Assembly: GCF_910596095.1 (NCBI RefSeq)
Contig: NC_056535.1
Location: 29,325,505-29,389,504, forward strand
Reading direction: 5' to 3'
Origin: Thunnus maccoyii
Taxonomy: Eukaryota; Chordata; Actinopteri; Scombriformes; Scombridae
Length of the DNA stretch: 64,000 nucleotides
Shown: one piece after another, positions 1 through 21,129 of the stretch
Layout: each line of letters opens with the position of its first letter
Numbering within the stretch: position 1 is the first letter of the stretch
Made by a program: the position numbers and the translations under genes
Notes under the pieces: generated by a model
Databases searched by the model: none
Seen by the model: only the letters and a program-made list of their open reading frames with translations
Told to the model about the DNA's origin: nothing

Positions 1-49
1 TGTTACCAAACAGGTGTGTGTGACTACTATCACGATATACTGATAAAGC

Positions 50-640
50 ACAGGTTCACAATATTTCAAGTGTGGCTTAAAACAACAGTCAGGAGCCCAA
101 ATGAACATTGAAACACGTTTTCCTCGCTGTAGTCATTCCTCCTGTTCATGCTGACCATTAGAAGATCTCTTCATAATGCACTTACAATGTAAGTGATGGG
201 GGACAAAATCCACAGTCCTCCTGTGCAAAAATGTATTTAAAAGTTTATCTTAAGCTAATATGAAGCTTCAGCCGTCCAAATGAGTCAAATCAAGTAGATA
301 TCCGTCAATGTTACAGTCTTTTTAGTGTCAAAGTTCCTCTTTTTATTTCTATACTTACACCGCAGCTCAACAGGGAAACACTGTTATTCACTTGATATGA
401 CTCACTCAGACTGCTGAAGCCAGATATACGTTTCAGCTAAACTTTTAAATACATTTTTACACTAAATGGCTGTGTGGACACACCGTGGATTTTGGTCTCC
501 ATCACTTACATTGAAAGCACATTTGAAGGGGATCTTTTAATAGCCGGTATGAACAGGAGGAATGATTACAGCGAGGAAAACCTCTTTCACTGTTCATATG
601 GACACCTGACTTGTTTGAGACAGACTTAAACAACGTGGTG
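50..640. repeat. Foldback (inverted-repeat) element, copy 1
   Basis: The left part (from CAGGTTCACAAT through the AAGTGATGGGGG segment) recurs as its reverse complement in the right part (CATTTGAAGGGGATC through TGTTCATATGGACACCTGA). The arms are about 240-270 bases and flank a centre near 315-400. A second copy lies at 1046-3035. It is a non-autonomous, MITE-like element with no coding capacity. Confidence 0.7.
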
Positions 641-822
641 CAAGAGATAGACTCAAAAAATGCTAATGCAGAATACTACAATGTAATATTGTGATCTGTG
701 TATAATGACCTAAAACATGCAAAGCCACCAGTATGATCATGTTTCATACACTTTGGACAACGTGAAGAAGTTTTAAATAATGTTTTCTGTTTGTGTCCTT
801 GGTGTTGATGTGGTGACTGCAG

Positions 823-3800
823 TCAGATGTGAGAGACAAGAAGAAGAAAGGCCGCAGGATGGGGAAGAAGAGCAAAGCGGCGCTGCTAGTGAGCAAGTCC
901 TGCTACAAGGCTGCTTTCAAAATGCTCTGGTCTGCAAAGGGCGCCAGGAAGCCCATGATGGAGTTCTGGAGCAAACAGCTGAAAGAGGAGGTGAGGACAC
1001 AAGCTCTGCCTGTTAGTCAGGATAAACATATTCTGCTTTATAGGACAGGTTCACAATTAATCAAGTCTGTCTTAAAACAACAGTCAGGTGCTCATATGAA
1101 CAGTGAAAGAGGCTGTTAAAAGATCCCCTTCAAATGTGCTTTCAGTGTAAGTGGTGGGGGCCAAAATCCACAGTGTGTCCACACAATCATTTTGTACAAA
1201 AATGCATTGAAAAGTTTATCTGACGCTTATATGAGGCTTCAGGAGTCTGAGTTAGTCATATCAAGTGGATATCTGCAACATTCTTTGTGTTTCCTGTTGA
1301 GCTGCGGTGGAAGTATAGTAACAAAAAGACTTTGAAAGATATCTAATTGATTTAACTCATTTGGACGACTGAAGCTTCATATTAGCTTCAGATAAACTTT
1401 TAGATGCATTTTCGCACAGAAGGCTTGTGGATTTTGCCACCTATCATTTACAGTGCCGCTTGAAAGTTTGTGAACCCTTTAGAATTTTATCTATTTCTGC
1501 ATAAATATGACCCAAAACATGATCAGATTTTCACACAAGTCCTAAAACTAGATAAAGAGACATCAGTTCAACAAATGAGACAAAAACATTCAACTTATTC
1601 ATTTATTTATTGAGGAAAATTATCCAATCTTACATATTTGTGAACCCTTGCTTTCAGTAACTGGTGTGACCCCCTTTTGCAACAATAACTTCAACCAAAC
1701 ATTTCCGGTAACTGTTTATCAGCTCTGCACATCAGCTTGGAGGAATTTTAGCCCATTCCTCCTGACAGAACAGTCTCAACTCAGGGATGTTGGTGGGTTT
1801 CATTGTATGAACTGCCTTCTTCAGGTCTTTCCACGGCATTTCTACAGGATTATGGTCAGGACTTTGACGCGGCTATTCCAAAACATTAACTTTTTAATGC
1901 TGTAATCATTCTTTGGTAGAACGACTTGTGTGTTTAGGGTCGTTGTCTTACTGTATGACCCACTTTCTGTTGAGCTTCGGTTCACAGTCGGATACCTTGA
2001 CATTTTCCTGTAGAATTTGCTGGTACAACTCAGAATTCATAGCTCCATCAATGATTGCAAGCCGTCCTGGTCCAGAGGCAGCAAAGCAGCCCAAACCATG
2101 ATACTACCACCACCATGTTTCACAGATAGGATATGATTCTTATGCATCCATTCACAGAACATTGTTCCAATCACCTTCTAGCTTATCCATGTGGTCTTGA
2201 GCGAACTATAGATGGTGGCAGCAATATTCTTTTTGGAGAGTAGTGGGTTTTTCCTTGCAACTCTTCTATGCACACCATTGATGTTCAATGTTCTCCTGAT
2301 GGTGGACTCATGAATATTGACTGTAGCTGTTGCAAGAGAGGCCTTTAGTTTCCTAGACATTACCCTGGGGTCCCTTGTGACCTTGTGAGTATTACACGCC
2401 TGCTCTCGGTGTGATCTTTCGTGGTCGACCACTCTTGGGGAGGGTAACAGTGTTGTTGAATCTCCTCAGTTTATACACAATCTGCCTGACAGTCGACTGG
2501 TGGAGTCCAAACTCTTTAGAAATGGTTTTGTAACCCTTTCGAGCTTGGTGAGCATCAACAACTCTTCTTCTAAGGTCCTCAGAAAAATCCTTTGTTTGAG
2601 TCACGACACACTTCCACAAACTCGTGTTGTGAAGCTCAGACTTTGATAATGAAGACCCAGATTTCTCTTCTTTAAATAAAGCAGACTCACACTTGATTGT
2701 CATCCCATTGATTGAAACACCCAACCTTAATTTCTCCTTCAAATGAATTGATAATCCCAGAGGTTCACATACTTTTTCCTCAATACATAAATGAACAGGT
2801 GTAAGGTTGTCTCATTTGTTGAACTGATGTCTCTTTATCTAGTTTTAGGACTTGTATGAAAATCTGATCATGTTTTAGGTCATATTTATACAGAAACAGA
2901 GCAAATTCTAAAGAGTTCACAAACATTCAAGTATTCAAGTAGCACTGTATATTCTAAGTTCATTATGAAGAGATCTTCTAATTCATGTGAGAAAAACCTA
3001 TTTCAGTGTTCATTTGGGAACCTGATTATTGTTTTAATTGTGTACCCGTTCTTTGAGTTTATATAAGCAGCACTTGTTTTTTTATGTTTATGTAATTGCA
3101 ACATGCTGTGTTTCCTGGTGTTGGTGCAGATGAAGATGCTGTCGCGGCAGGCAGACAGTCCCTTCCATCAGAAGGTGTCAAGCAGGAAGCCACTGTCGTC
3201 CTTCCCCTGGGGGCGCTGTCTGAACTGGGCCCAGGAGAAAGCTCCACTCGTTACCACCTGCCTCCGCTCGCTGTTCCCCGACATCAACGCCCTCGCCAAG
3301 AGCAGCCAGTAAGTCTGAGTCAGTTCACATAATATACAGAGCTTCAACATCAGTCTTTAACCAGAGAAGTGCAGATGGTTCATTTCAGTTTTTAAATTAT
3401 CTACTAAAATGTCCTCCTTGATCTGTGAATCTAAATCTGACCAGTCGGGGGTCTGATGAACATCTGTCGTTCTGTTTGTTTGTGTGGCAGCCAGCTGTCG
3501 GAGGAACAGGCCCAGATGCTGCTGGAGCGCCGGACCGTGGTGACGCTCTCCGTCCCGCTCTTCACCAGAAACATCTGGAAGAACAACTTCCTCCAGGCCG
3601 CTCTGGGGGCGGAGCTCCGGCTTCAAGGCTGCGCTGGCTCGTCCCTCGACGCCCTAAACACCATGGGACTGTGTCAGAACAAAGACACCGTCAGGTTACT
3701 GCTGCACAGGCTCCGAAGCAGCAAGAAGACTGTGAGTATTGCTGAGATCAGCGGTGCTGGTTGTGCAGACTTCAAAACGAACTTGTTACACAAACATCGG

Positions 3801-5286
3801 TGGCAGCCAGAAATTTGTTCGCATGAGTCAAATGTCTGAATAAATCCAATAAAAATACACACAGGAGAAGAAGGAAGTAAGGAAGATTAAAAAACAATCG
3901 TCAATATTAAACCAATTTCAGATACAAATACAATTTACAACATCATGTGGACAAAACAACAGCTTGAAGAAACATAAAAGAAAGGGAAGTTTACAGTTTG
4001 CACTGATTAAAGGGGTTGACTGATTTAGGAGTCATTTATGTGTTTCATCTGTGGACATAGAGCCTTGATTAGGGATAATAAGATGAATAACAAGTTAGGC
4101 TTAAAGAGACAGAAGCTAAATCGGCCTGTTTCAGACACAGGCTGCATAAAGAGCCAGTATAAGATAAATAAGGATAAATAAATCATGCAGAGATATTCCG
4201 TTAGAGCTCGAGCATATAAATAAAGACGTGAAATGTGCAGGATACATCCTCTTAAAGTCAGTTTAAAACTTTCACATATGTGAACAGTTCCTGACAGGAA
4301 ACCTGACAGGATACCTCTGAAACTGATCACGAAATTCCTGTCAGCCTCATCTAAGCTGTAAATTCAGTTCAGGCAAGTCTGATAATGTAGAGCTGAGTCT
4401 GACTGTGCAGAAAGTTAAACCTTTAGATTTAGGTAACAAACATGACTTCTCCTCAAGGAACAAACTTTACATTTACATCTCTGCTGTAACTGAGATTAGT
4501 CACAATAAAACATAAACAGTTAAATGATCGATTTGTTATTGACACCTGCAAGTCTTTCGAACTGCAGATCAAACTTTTTTTTGTCCCACAGTTGGTGAAG
4601 ATCTGAGCAAAGTTGTGTCTTTAATTTTTTCCTTCTTCCAGCGTTATTTAATGGACTGTTGTGTAATGATTGTTTGAGACACACGGAGGCGCCAGAGCAG
4701 CTGTTCAGTCTGTGATTCTAACTTTGTTCTCTGCTCCTGTCAGTCAACACAGAACGGACGACAGAGGATGAAGATGAAACAAGAGCAGATGAAAGGAGAT
4801 CAGATGACAGACCTGGAGGTAGAGATGGAGGATGATGAAGAGGAGGAGGAAGAAGAAGAAGAAGAGGAGGAGGAGGAAGAGGAGGAGGAGGAAGAAGAAG
4901 ATGATGACGTCAAAGAAGAAGAAGATGAGGAGGAGGAGGATGAGGCGGAAATGGAGATAGCCGTAGAGGAGGAAGAAGTGGAGGAGGAGGAAGTGCAGGA
5001 CGGAGTGCAGGAGGAAGAAGAGGAGGAGGATGATCGGGCAGTGGAGGAAAAAGCTGAGATGGAAAAGAAGAGGAGGAAGAAGGCGAAGAAGCAGAGGAAG
5101 GAGGAGAAGAGGAAGGAGAGAGGGAAACGAAAGGCGAAGGAGAGAGAGGGGGAGGATGATGATGATAATGATGACGATGATGATGATGACGGGTCGGGGC
5201 AGAAGAAGAGGCGGGTGGTGGTGGTGAGGCTCGGCTTGCTGAAGGGACACTCGGAGGTCGGACGATCTGACCTATCAGCTCCCTAA
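823..5286 (+). CDS. Unrecognised nuclear-type protein with acidic C-terminus (3' part of gene)
   Basis: Four exons join in frame: 823-990, 3130-3308, 3491-3731 and 4744-5286 (stop TAA). Each is bounded by AG/GT, and 1131 nt give 376 residues plus stop. The first visible exon has no in-frame ATG at its start, so upstream exons probably lie outside the window. The N-terminal part is basic (KKKKGRRMGKKSK). The middle is globular-looking, with Trp/Cys-containing stretches such as FPWGRCLNWAQEKAP and LDALNTMGLCQNKDTVRLLL. The last exon encodes a long Glu/Asp run, then a Lys/Arg block, a second Asp run and KKRR. This suggests a nuclear or nucleolar protein (inference). I cannot name the family. The segment around LNTMGLCQNKDTV loosely recalls the region before DUF6589 in fish proteins, but this is weak. 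Both introns before the third exon carry or border repeats. Confidence 0.72.
1451..2947 (-). mobile_element. Tc1/mariner-type transposon with IR/DR ends, decayed
   Basis: The element is flanked by TA (1449-1450 and 2948-2949) and starts CAGTGCCGCTTG. Its right end is the inverted match, reading CAGTGCTACTTG on the - strand. The terminal inverted repeats are about 190-200 bases. The left one holds two direct repeats of TTTGTGAACCCTT (1467-1479 and 1637-1649), the IR/DR layout known from Sleeping Beauty-like elements. The body encodes a disrupted transposase on the - strand. Length is about 1.5 kb, close to usual for the family. Confidence 0.9.
1648..2700 (-). pseudogene. Tc1-like transposase pseudogene
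   Basis: On the - strand the N-terminal DNA-binding part is readable: DLRRRVVDAHQARKGYKTI, then helix-turn-helix sequence including STVRQIVYKLR, then the GRPRK AT-hook-like motif, ending near 2392. The frame then shifts in the overlap around 2392-2432 and continues with CNTHKVTRDPRVMSRKL and ESTIRRTLN. Further on, fragments of the DDE catalytic region (GCFAASGPG, DNDPKHTS, SPDHNPVEMPW) survive among several stops. It cannot make an active enzyme. Other Tc1 copies elsewhere in the genome would be the likely source. Confidence 0.88.
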
Positions 5287-5527
5287 GACTCTGTAGGCTC
5301 CGCCCAATAACGCAACAAGCCACGCCCCCAATCAGAGAGCAGGACAGAGGCCCCGCCCTCATATCTGGGTGGGGGGAGTTGAAAGGCATTCTGGGAATTG
5401 TAGGAGGTTAGTAACTAAACTGATCCGTTTTATGTTTTATTTTTTGTGACATTTAAAAAGTAATAATCAGTTTGAGCCCAGAAAAGCCGCTGAAATACAA
5501 AACCGCTGCACAGAAACTGAGATTAAC

Positions 5528-5533
5528 AATAAA
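5528..5533 (+). promoter_or_regulatory. Candidate poly(A) signal of the acidic-protein gene
   Basis: A canonical AATAAA lies about 240 bases after the TAA stop at 5284-5286, which fits a short 3' UTR. No cleavage site can be proven from sequence. Confidence 0.5.
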
Positions 5534-5579
5534 GCACCAACAGCTGATCGATCACCTGATTATCTGCATCGTTTTTACC

Positions 5580-6215
5580 CCTGATAGTTGTGTCTCAGGT
5601 TTGCTGGATCTTTTTTTTTTTTTAACATCTTAAAATTTACCACCTGACAACCAACTTCCTCTGTCGTTTCACCTCCTCATGTATGATGGAAGCAGCTTCC
5701 AACATATATATATATTTTTTTTGTAACATTTTGTTTTACTGTTACCATAGTTTCCTAATAATAAGGGCATTTTGTTACAAATACAGAGTTGTAATTTCGC
5801 AGTATAAACATGCAGAATAATTAAGTTTGGAATTTAACAGCTAAAAAGTCAAAATTATGAGAATTAAGTTTAAAATATGTGAAAAATTAATTATATTTTG
5901 AGAATAATGTCATGATGCTTCGAGAACTTGTTGTACGATTAGATCAGAGGAACACAACTGAACCATATGATTTTGCAAAAAACACCAAATATTATGTAGT
6001 TTATAGGCTATTTTGAACTTGGTGCAGTCTGATCTGATGTGTTTGGACCCGACGTGAACTTTAGTTTTGGTCCCTGCTGGGCTCCAGCTGCTGTCTGGTT
6101 ATGTCACTCACATATATAATTGGCTTCATTTCAGTGTCCTTAAATCTCCGGTAAAAAGCTGCTTACGGGTGAAAGTAACATGTAAACAGTTCTTACTGGT
6201 TCACTACGGTGTGTC
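5580..6215. other. AT-rich spacer without a recognised gene
   Basis: Gene-free sequence after the acidic-protein gene. It includes a short (AT)n tract near 5703-5715 and AT-rich stretches resembling the minisatellite that follows. I see no convincing exon or RNA gene. Confidence 0.5.
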
Positions 6216-6500
6216 TATAAATGACGAAAAAGTTGCATGTAATAACAGCTCGAAATATTACAACTTATTCTTGAAAAATTTTGATTTTTTTCATCATAAA
6301 ACTGCAACTTTTAACTCATTATGATCTTTTTTGTAAACTTCATTCTCACAACATGACCTTTTCCCTCATAATAATGTTATGTAATGTTATTTCCCATTAA
6401 CATTACTTTTTTTCTCATAATTAAGACTTTTTTCTCTTAATATTGTGACTTTTTTAAAATCAAGAGTACAACTTTATCCTCAAACTAAAAAAGATTTATT
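6216..6500. repeat. Degenerate AT-rich minisatellite
   Basis: Imperfect units of roughly 20-25 bases alternate AACTT, ATTCTCA/TTTCTCA and TAATATT motifs, for example TTTTTTCTCATAATTAAGAC and TTTTTTCTCTTAATATTGTG. Units are too diverged to give an exact period by eye. Confidence 0.5.
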
Positions 6501-7554
6501 ATTTCCTGACTGTAAAATGGAGACAGTGTTCAGTTTGTACACTTGATTTGTTCCAATTAATTTCTGTCCTTTTACTGTTTGTGGAGCAGGTCAGCTACAG
6601 TTTATGTTTGGTTGTAAATTCCAGGTAAAGAAACATACAGCCAAAATAAATACTGGGAGTACAATTTCCAGTCATTAATTAATATTTACCAGGGTTTTAA
6701 TGAATCTCTCTGTTTTTCCATTCATCATGTTATCAGTTTTGTATTGTTTATAAACTCCATCCATCATCATCGTCTCTTCTTTGTTAGAAAACTACTGCAT
6801 CATTTCCTGGTTCCTTCTTACTCTCAGATTGTTTCCCGATAGTTCGTACCAAATTCTTTTTTTCCGAATGGAAAAACACCGCTTTCGGGAAATAGTACAT
6901 CTAGAAAGTATAAGTGGGGGGAAAAAAGGCTCAGTCTTTGCTTCAGGGAGGCCGTCTGACCCCCAAACATGCCTTGAAAAAAGCCACAGAAAAGGTTACA
7001 GAGAGTCTGATCTGTTCTACATGTTTATCCAGCTGCTGAGGTGAAAAGAAATTTCTTTATTAAAAGTGACTGCGGCTCCTTGAGGTCGTTGAGGAGTTTA
7101 GTTCCTTTGCAGGACTTTTCTTTTTTTTAGATTTTTATTTTTTAACACGGTGGACGTCTCAAACTGTTGAGGCTGCTTCTGTTTATAGACTGACGCTGTG
7201 CATTAACGGTTCCTGAGAGCCAAGAGGGAGCACAGCTGAGAAAAAAAAGACCTGCAATTTATTGCTTTGTTGTTTTAATTTTGTTGTTTTTCTGTTTGTT
7301 GGCCGCACACTGAACCCACAGGAACAGAATCAAAGCTTCAGTATGCTTGTTTGAATTATGCTGAGGCCTTTTATGTCGTGTTCATGTCTTGTCGGATGGT
7401 TGCTGGGAAAGATTCCCGTGTTTCTAGCGTGCAAAGGTTCAAATTATCCGAGCACTCAGGACGGTTGTATGACTGCAGAGTTGGTCACGTGAGGGTATAT
7501 GTGAGCACTATATCCATTCAGTAAACAACAGATTTTGACGTGAGGTGTCTAGAA
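6501..7554. other. Spacer with no supported gene
   Basis: Moderately AT-rich sequence. The longest open frames have no recognisable domain, no flanking splice pattern and no codon bias. Nothing else is identified. Confidence 0.5.
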
Positions 7555-7866
7555 CAGTAATGATTAATCGATTAGTTGCCAACTATTACATTAATCGCCA
7601 ACCATTTTTATAATCGATTAATCGAATCAGTCTATTTTTGTAAGAAGAAAACTTCTAAATTCTCTGATTCCAGCTTCTCAGATGTGAATATTTACTGGTT
7701 TCTTTAGTCTTCTATGACAGTAAACTGAATATCTTTGAGTTGTGGACTGTTGGTCGGGACGTCATCCTGGGCTTTGGGAAAGATTGATCAACATTTTTCA
7801 CAAATTTCTGACATTTTATGGACCAAACTACTTGATTAATCGAGAGAATAATCAAGCAGCCGTAAG
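7555..7866 (+). repeat. AT-rich dispersed element (ATTAATCGATTA family), copy 1
   Basis: It begins with ATTAATCGATTAGTTGCC, carries the core TTCTATGACAGTAAACTGAAT and TGGACTGTTGGTCGG, and ends TTTTATGGACCAAAC then ATTAATCGAGAGAATAATCA. The same core recurs at 26.6, 48.3, 49.8, 54.2 and 61.8 kb, and related ends occur at 15.4 kb. Non-coding. Confidence 0.65.
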
Positions 7867-8746
7867 CACTTTACTATTATTAAGTCCATTTTATCAGAGC
7901 GTCCAGAAAAATTAAGAGTTTTCTAGTCAAAATTGCGACTTGGATGTTGCCTTGAGCTCTACTTACAAGTCGGACAACAGGTAATTCCAACAAGACATGA
8001 ACGCAGCATTAAAAAAAACAGCTTTTAAGATTCATTTATGAAGAAAAATATCAAAAATCTCAAGTTAAATCTGGTCAAAATTTTTGACAAATTCTGTTTT
8101 TCTTAGAACTGAGATGTTCTGAATTCAAAAACTGATTTAATATTTTTTTTCTTGCTTTATTTTATGGTCTTTCATTGCTGAACAATTTCCTAATAATCTC
8201 AAAGAAAGGACGATGTAATCTACTGATTATAGTGGAAATACAGGTAATGATTAATTGGCACACTTCTAATTATTGCTAAACTAGTGTAACTTAATATTTT
8301 TGTCAGTTTAGTCAATTCCACGATTAAAGAATTAAGTTTTTCCCAATAATTAGTTCAAGATTACATCGTTCTTTATCCTAGATTAGGAAATAAATTCATA
8401 AAATAAAGTTTGTGATTCGTTTCTGTGGTGTTCACTAAATACTCAGCTGAACTTTTTCTCTCCTGGTCAGAAAATTCAATGAAAGTTTCTGAATCAGGAG
8501 ACGCTGTAATATAATTTTATTTGTAACAAGGATTTGTTCTTTTGAGTTTCTCTCAAAGCTTCTTTAGTAAATGTTTTTATTTTTGTGTTTGAGTTGAGAA
8601 CAGATGTGTTTTCTGACTGTGGGGATGCAGATCATCTCCGCTGGTTCTTGTAAGTTTGCCAATAAAAAAAAAAGTTTAAGGCTTTAATTTCTCTTTTCTC
8701 TGTCAGTGACTCAGTTGTTTCTGCTTTTTAATTTACTTTGAGATTT
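7867..8746. other. Spacer with no supported gene
   Basis: AT-rich and non-coding, with scattered short runs of A and T. No domain-bearing frame, RNA gene or clear repeat boundary is seen. Confidence 0.45.
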
Positions 8747-8754
8747 CTTTTTTA

Positions 8755-9519
8755 TAGGACTGTAGTCAACCAAAGAAAATCTTGGTCAACTGAAATCGTA
8801 CATAATCTTCAACTAATCGATTAGTCGCGGGTGGGTTGGGCGGGTAACGGGGCAGAGTTAACTCACATTTCTCCGTTTTGCCTTTAGGCTAACCTATCGT
8901 TGCTAACTTTGGGCTAATTAGCTAACCCCATTCACTGTTCCAGCACTTGGGGAATCAACAGACCTTACTTTTTTTTTAGCATTTATTAACTGTTACACTT
9001 TAGTCTGTACTGTACATTTACTGCCAGACTGAAAACTTACCGTTAACCTTTTCCTCTGCTCCGCTCGCATCCACCGTCACTTTCCCGCCTCTCTTTCCCA
9101 CTCGCTACGCAAACATACTAAGCACTGCCCTATTCCTCAACGGAGTTGCGCTACCGATATTTAGCGTTATTTTTGGCATTAAAAAATTTTTTGGCCTGGC
9201 GGTGGTTTGTTATTATTACACGAGAAACGCTGATTCAGTAAAGATTCAGTACGTTCAGTAAACACTCTGTAACCGTTGAGAACAGTTAGACCCAGCAGTT
9301 TCCATTAGGTTGGGCGAGTTCAAAGTTGTGAAAACAACGGGGGTGTTTTGAATACACCCCCGTTTTCAGGTGATTTGTTAGTCTGTCCCTCCCGCCGCAG
9401 GAAATAATGGATTAATCCTGGAAAGTTATTGATGTAGTACTTTTCTCCTTATGAAAGTAACACGGAGATTATTCGACCAATGAGAATTTAGTCGGACGAG
9501 AGCATATCGACCAGGAGAC
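8755..9519. mobile_element. hAT-like non-autonomous element with exact 8-bp target duplication
   Basis: The element starts TAGGACTGTAGTC and ends GACTACATCCCTA, imperfect terminal inverted repeats. It is flanked on both sides by the identical 8-mer CTTTTTTA (8747-8754 and 9520-9527), the target-site duplication length of hAT transposons. The 765-bp interior has no transposase frame, so it would depend on an enzyme made elsewhere. Confidence 0.85.
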
Positions 9520-9527
9520 TACATCCC

Positions 9528-10133
9528 TACTTTTTTAATTATTATATCACATTTTTTTGGGTAGGGGGGGTTAAAAGGGCAGCTTTACTTGAATCTCTCT
9601 GGAAACAGGTAAATAAACATTCTGGTGTGAAAGAACAAAGCGGCATGAAGGACTGAAAGGTTTTTATTTCTGTAACAGAGTCATTTACAGCAACAAAAAC
9701 ATCCACAGAGCTGCTGCAGCTACAATAAATATTCCTGACCACACTCCACCTCCAGCTGGTTCATTCTTCTTCACTGCTGCTTTTTAAGAGACGAACCCGA
9801 GTCAGTGTGAGAATATAAATGAAGTTTAAAGACTATAATATTTTTTCTGGTGGTTAGAATTATGTGGGAGTGTTTTAACAACAAAACTACTGAGTGAGAA
9901 GAAAGTTTTCATCAGTCTGTTGGTCTAAATTTAAGAGCACGTAAGAACAATCTGGGATTTTCTGCTACTTTTTTTTTTTGCTCAGTATGAAATCTGTTTT
10001 CACCAGATGTTAAGTGCTTTTCTCTACGCTTAAGTTTAGAGAATATTAACATGTTTTAATCCCTTTTCTCATTTGACAAAACAAAAAATAGGATGCACCA
10101 AAGTCACATAAAGAAAATAAAATCTTAATTCCA
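9528..10133. other. Spacer between two hAT-like elements
   Basis: Non-coding sequence. A TTTATT near 9663 could be a distal poly(A) signal on the - strand for pdhb, but nothing supports its use. Confidence 0.4.
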
Positions 10134-10141
10134 CAAAGGAA

Positions 10142-10430
10142 TAGAGATGCACCAAGATATCAATCAGATACTGAATCAAATAACTTGATCAGGTATTGGA
10201 TACCATTATTTTAATAAATAACAATTCAGTAAATTTATATCTATGTATTTATTTGTTACATTTTGTTTTACAAAGTTATGAAAGCAATGTTTAAGCATGA
10301 TGTTGCCTCACACATGACAGAATGATCCCAGTCTCTTCCACACAGTGAGGCTTACAGCTCATTAATTAAACACTGGTACCAGATCAATACTCGGTATCCG
10401 GACTGAAGAAGTCGGATTGGTGCATCCCTA
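10142..10430. mobile_element. hAT-like MITE (289 bp)
   Basis: Ends are TAGAGATGCACC and GGTGCATCCCTA (inverted repeats). Flanks are CAAAGGAA (10134-10141) and CACAGGAA (10431-10438), an 8-bp target duplication with one mismatch. Non-coding interior. Confidence 0.8.
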
Positions 10431-10645
10431 CACAGGAAGCTTAAAATCTACATAACCGTTCCTCTGAAGGTCAGAAGAAATCAAATTTACAGTTACGTGA
10501 TTATTTACACAACAAACCAGTCGTGTACTTGTTATTCTGACCCTGCAGACTGATAAAAACGTGACTTTTTCTTGGCTCTCACAGCAGTTTTGTCATCAGT
10601 GAACTTCCATAGAAGTACAAAAACCCCCAAAGGACAGGAGCAACT

Positions 10646-10651
10646 TTTATT
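10646..10651 (-). promoter_or_regulatory. Candidate poly(A) signal of pdhb
   Basis: TTTATT on the + strand reads AATAAA on the - strand, about 310 bases after the pdhb stop codon at 10960-10962. Confidence 0.45.
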
Positions 10652-10959
10652 TCAAGGGGAGGAAGTGGAGAGAGCAGCCAGAGCCACACACACAGTTCGG
10701 TCATGTTTCTCACCGACTAACAGAGGCGACAACTTGACCGAACCCTGCGTGTCCACAGCTCTGGGTGCGGATAAACAGTTGTGCGCTTAATCTACCAACA
10801 TCTGGCTGGAAACTTTACAATCTGGAGTATTTTTAAACAGAGACGTTTGGCTGTATTTACACGTGGTTCACATATTTCACCAGACGATGTTTCTACCATC
10901 TGTGTGAACAAGACAAAGAGGATTCAGGTGGGTTTGTCTTATGTGTGTGTGTGTGTGTC

Positions 10960-20970
<10,011 letters not shown>

Positions 20971-21125
20971 CTTCACTCTGTCCTCTGCCGGAGAATAAGG
21001 AAGAACCGTCACATATGTCAGAAGGTTTCAGCCAATCAGCGCTGCAGTTTGTATGTCGGGCGGAACGTGTCATAAAAAAGAGCCAATCACAGCGGATCAG
21101 CGGAGACGGAGGCGGGAGAAACTGA
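20971..21125 (-). promoter_or_regulatory. Putative pdhb promoter with two CCAAT boxes
   Basis: The region immediately upstream of the pdhb ATG is more GC-rich than its surroundings. It holds two AGCCAATCA-type motifs in the + orientation (CCAAT at 21032-21036 and 21083-21087), read as ATTGG on the pdhb strand. Paired CCAAT boxes without a clear TATA fit a housekeeping promoter (inference). Confidence 0.5.
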
Positions 21126-21129
21126 AGAG

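Larger units (their letters stand above)
1046..3035. repeat. Foldback element, copy 2, split by a Tc1-like insertion
   Basis: The stretch 1046-1450 and the stretch 2950-3035 together match copy 1 at 50-640. The left part carries the same TCACAAT...AGTCAGGTG start, and the right part carries the TTCATTATGAAGAGATCTTC and GTGTTCATTTGGGAACCTGA end. The interruption is exactly the Tc1-like element flanked by TA. Confidence 0.68.

Noticed and set aside
4744..5389. Long - strand frames rich in Leu/Phe or Pro/Ser opposite the acidic exon
   Set aside because: They are the antisense of the Glu/Asp coding repeat, whose + strand frame fits splice sites and a stop.
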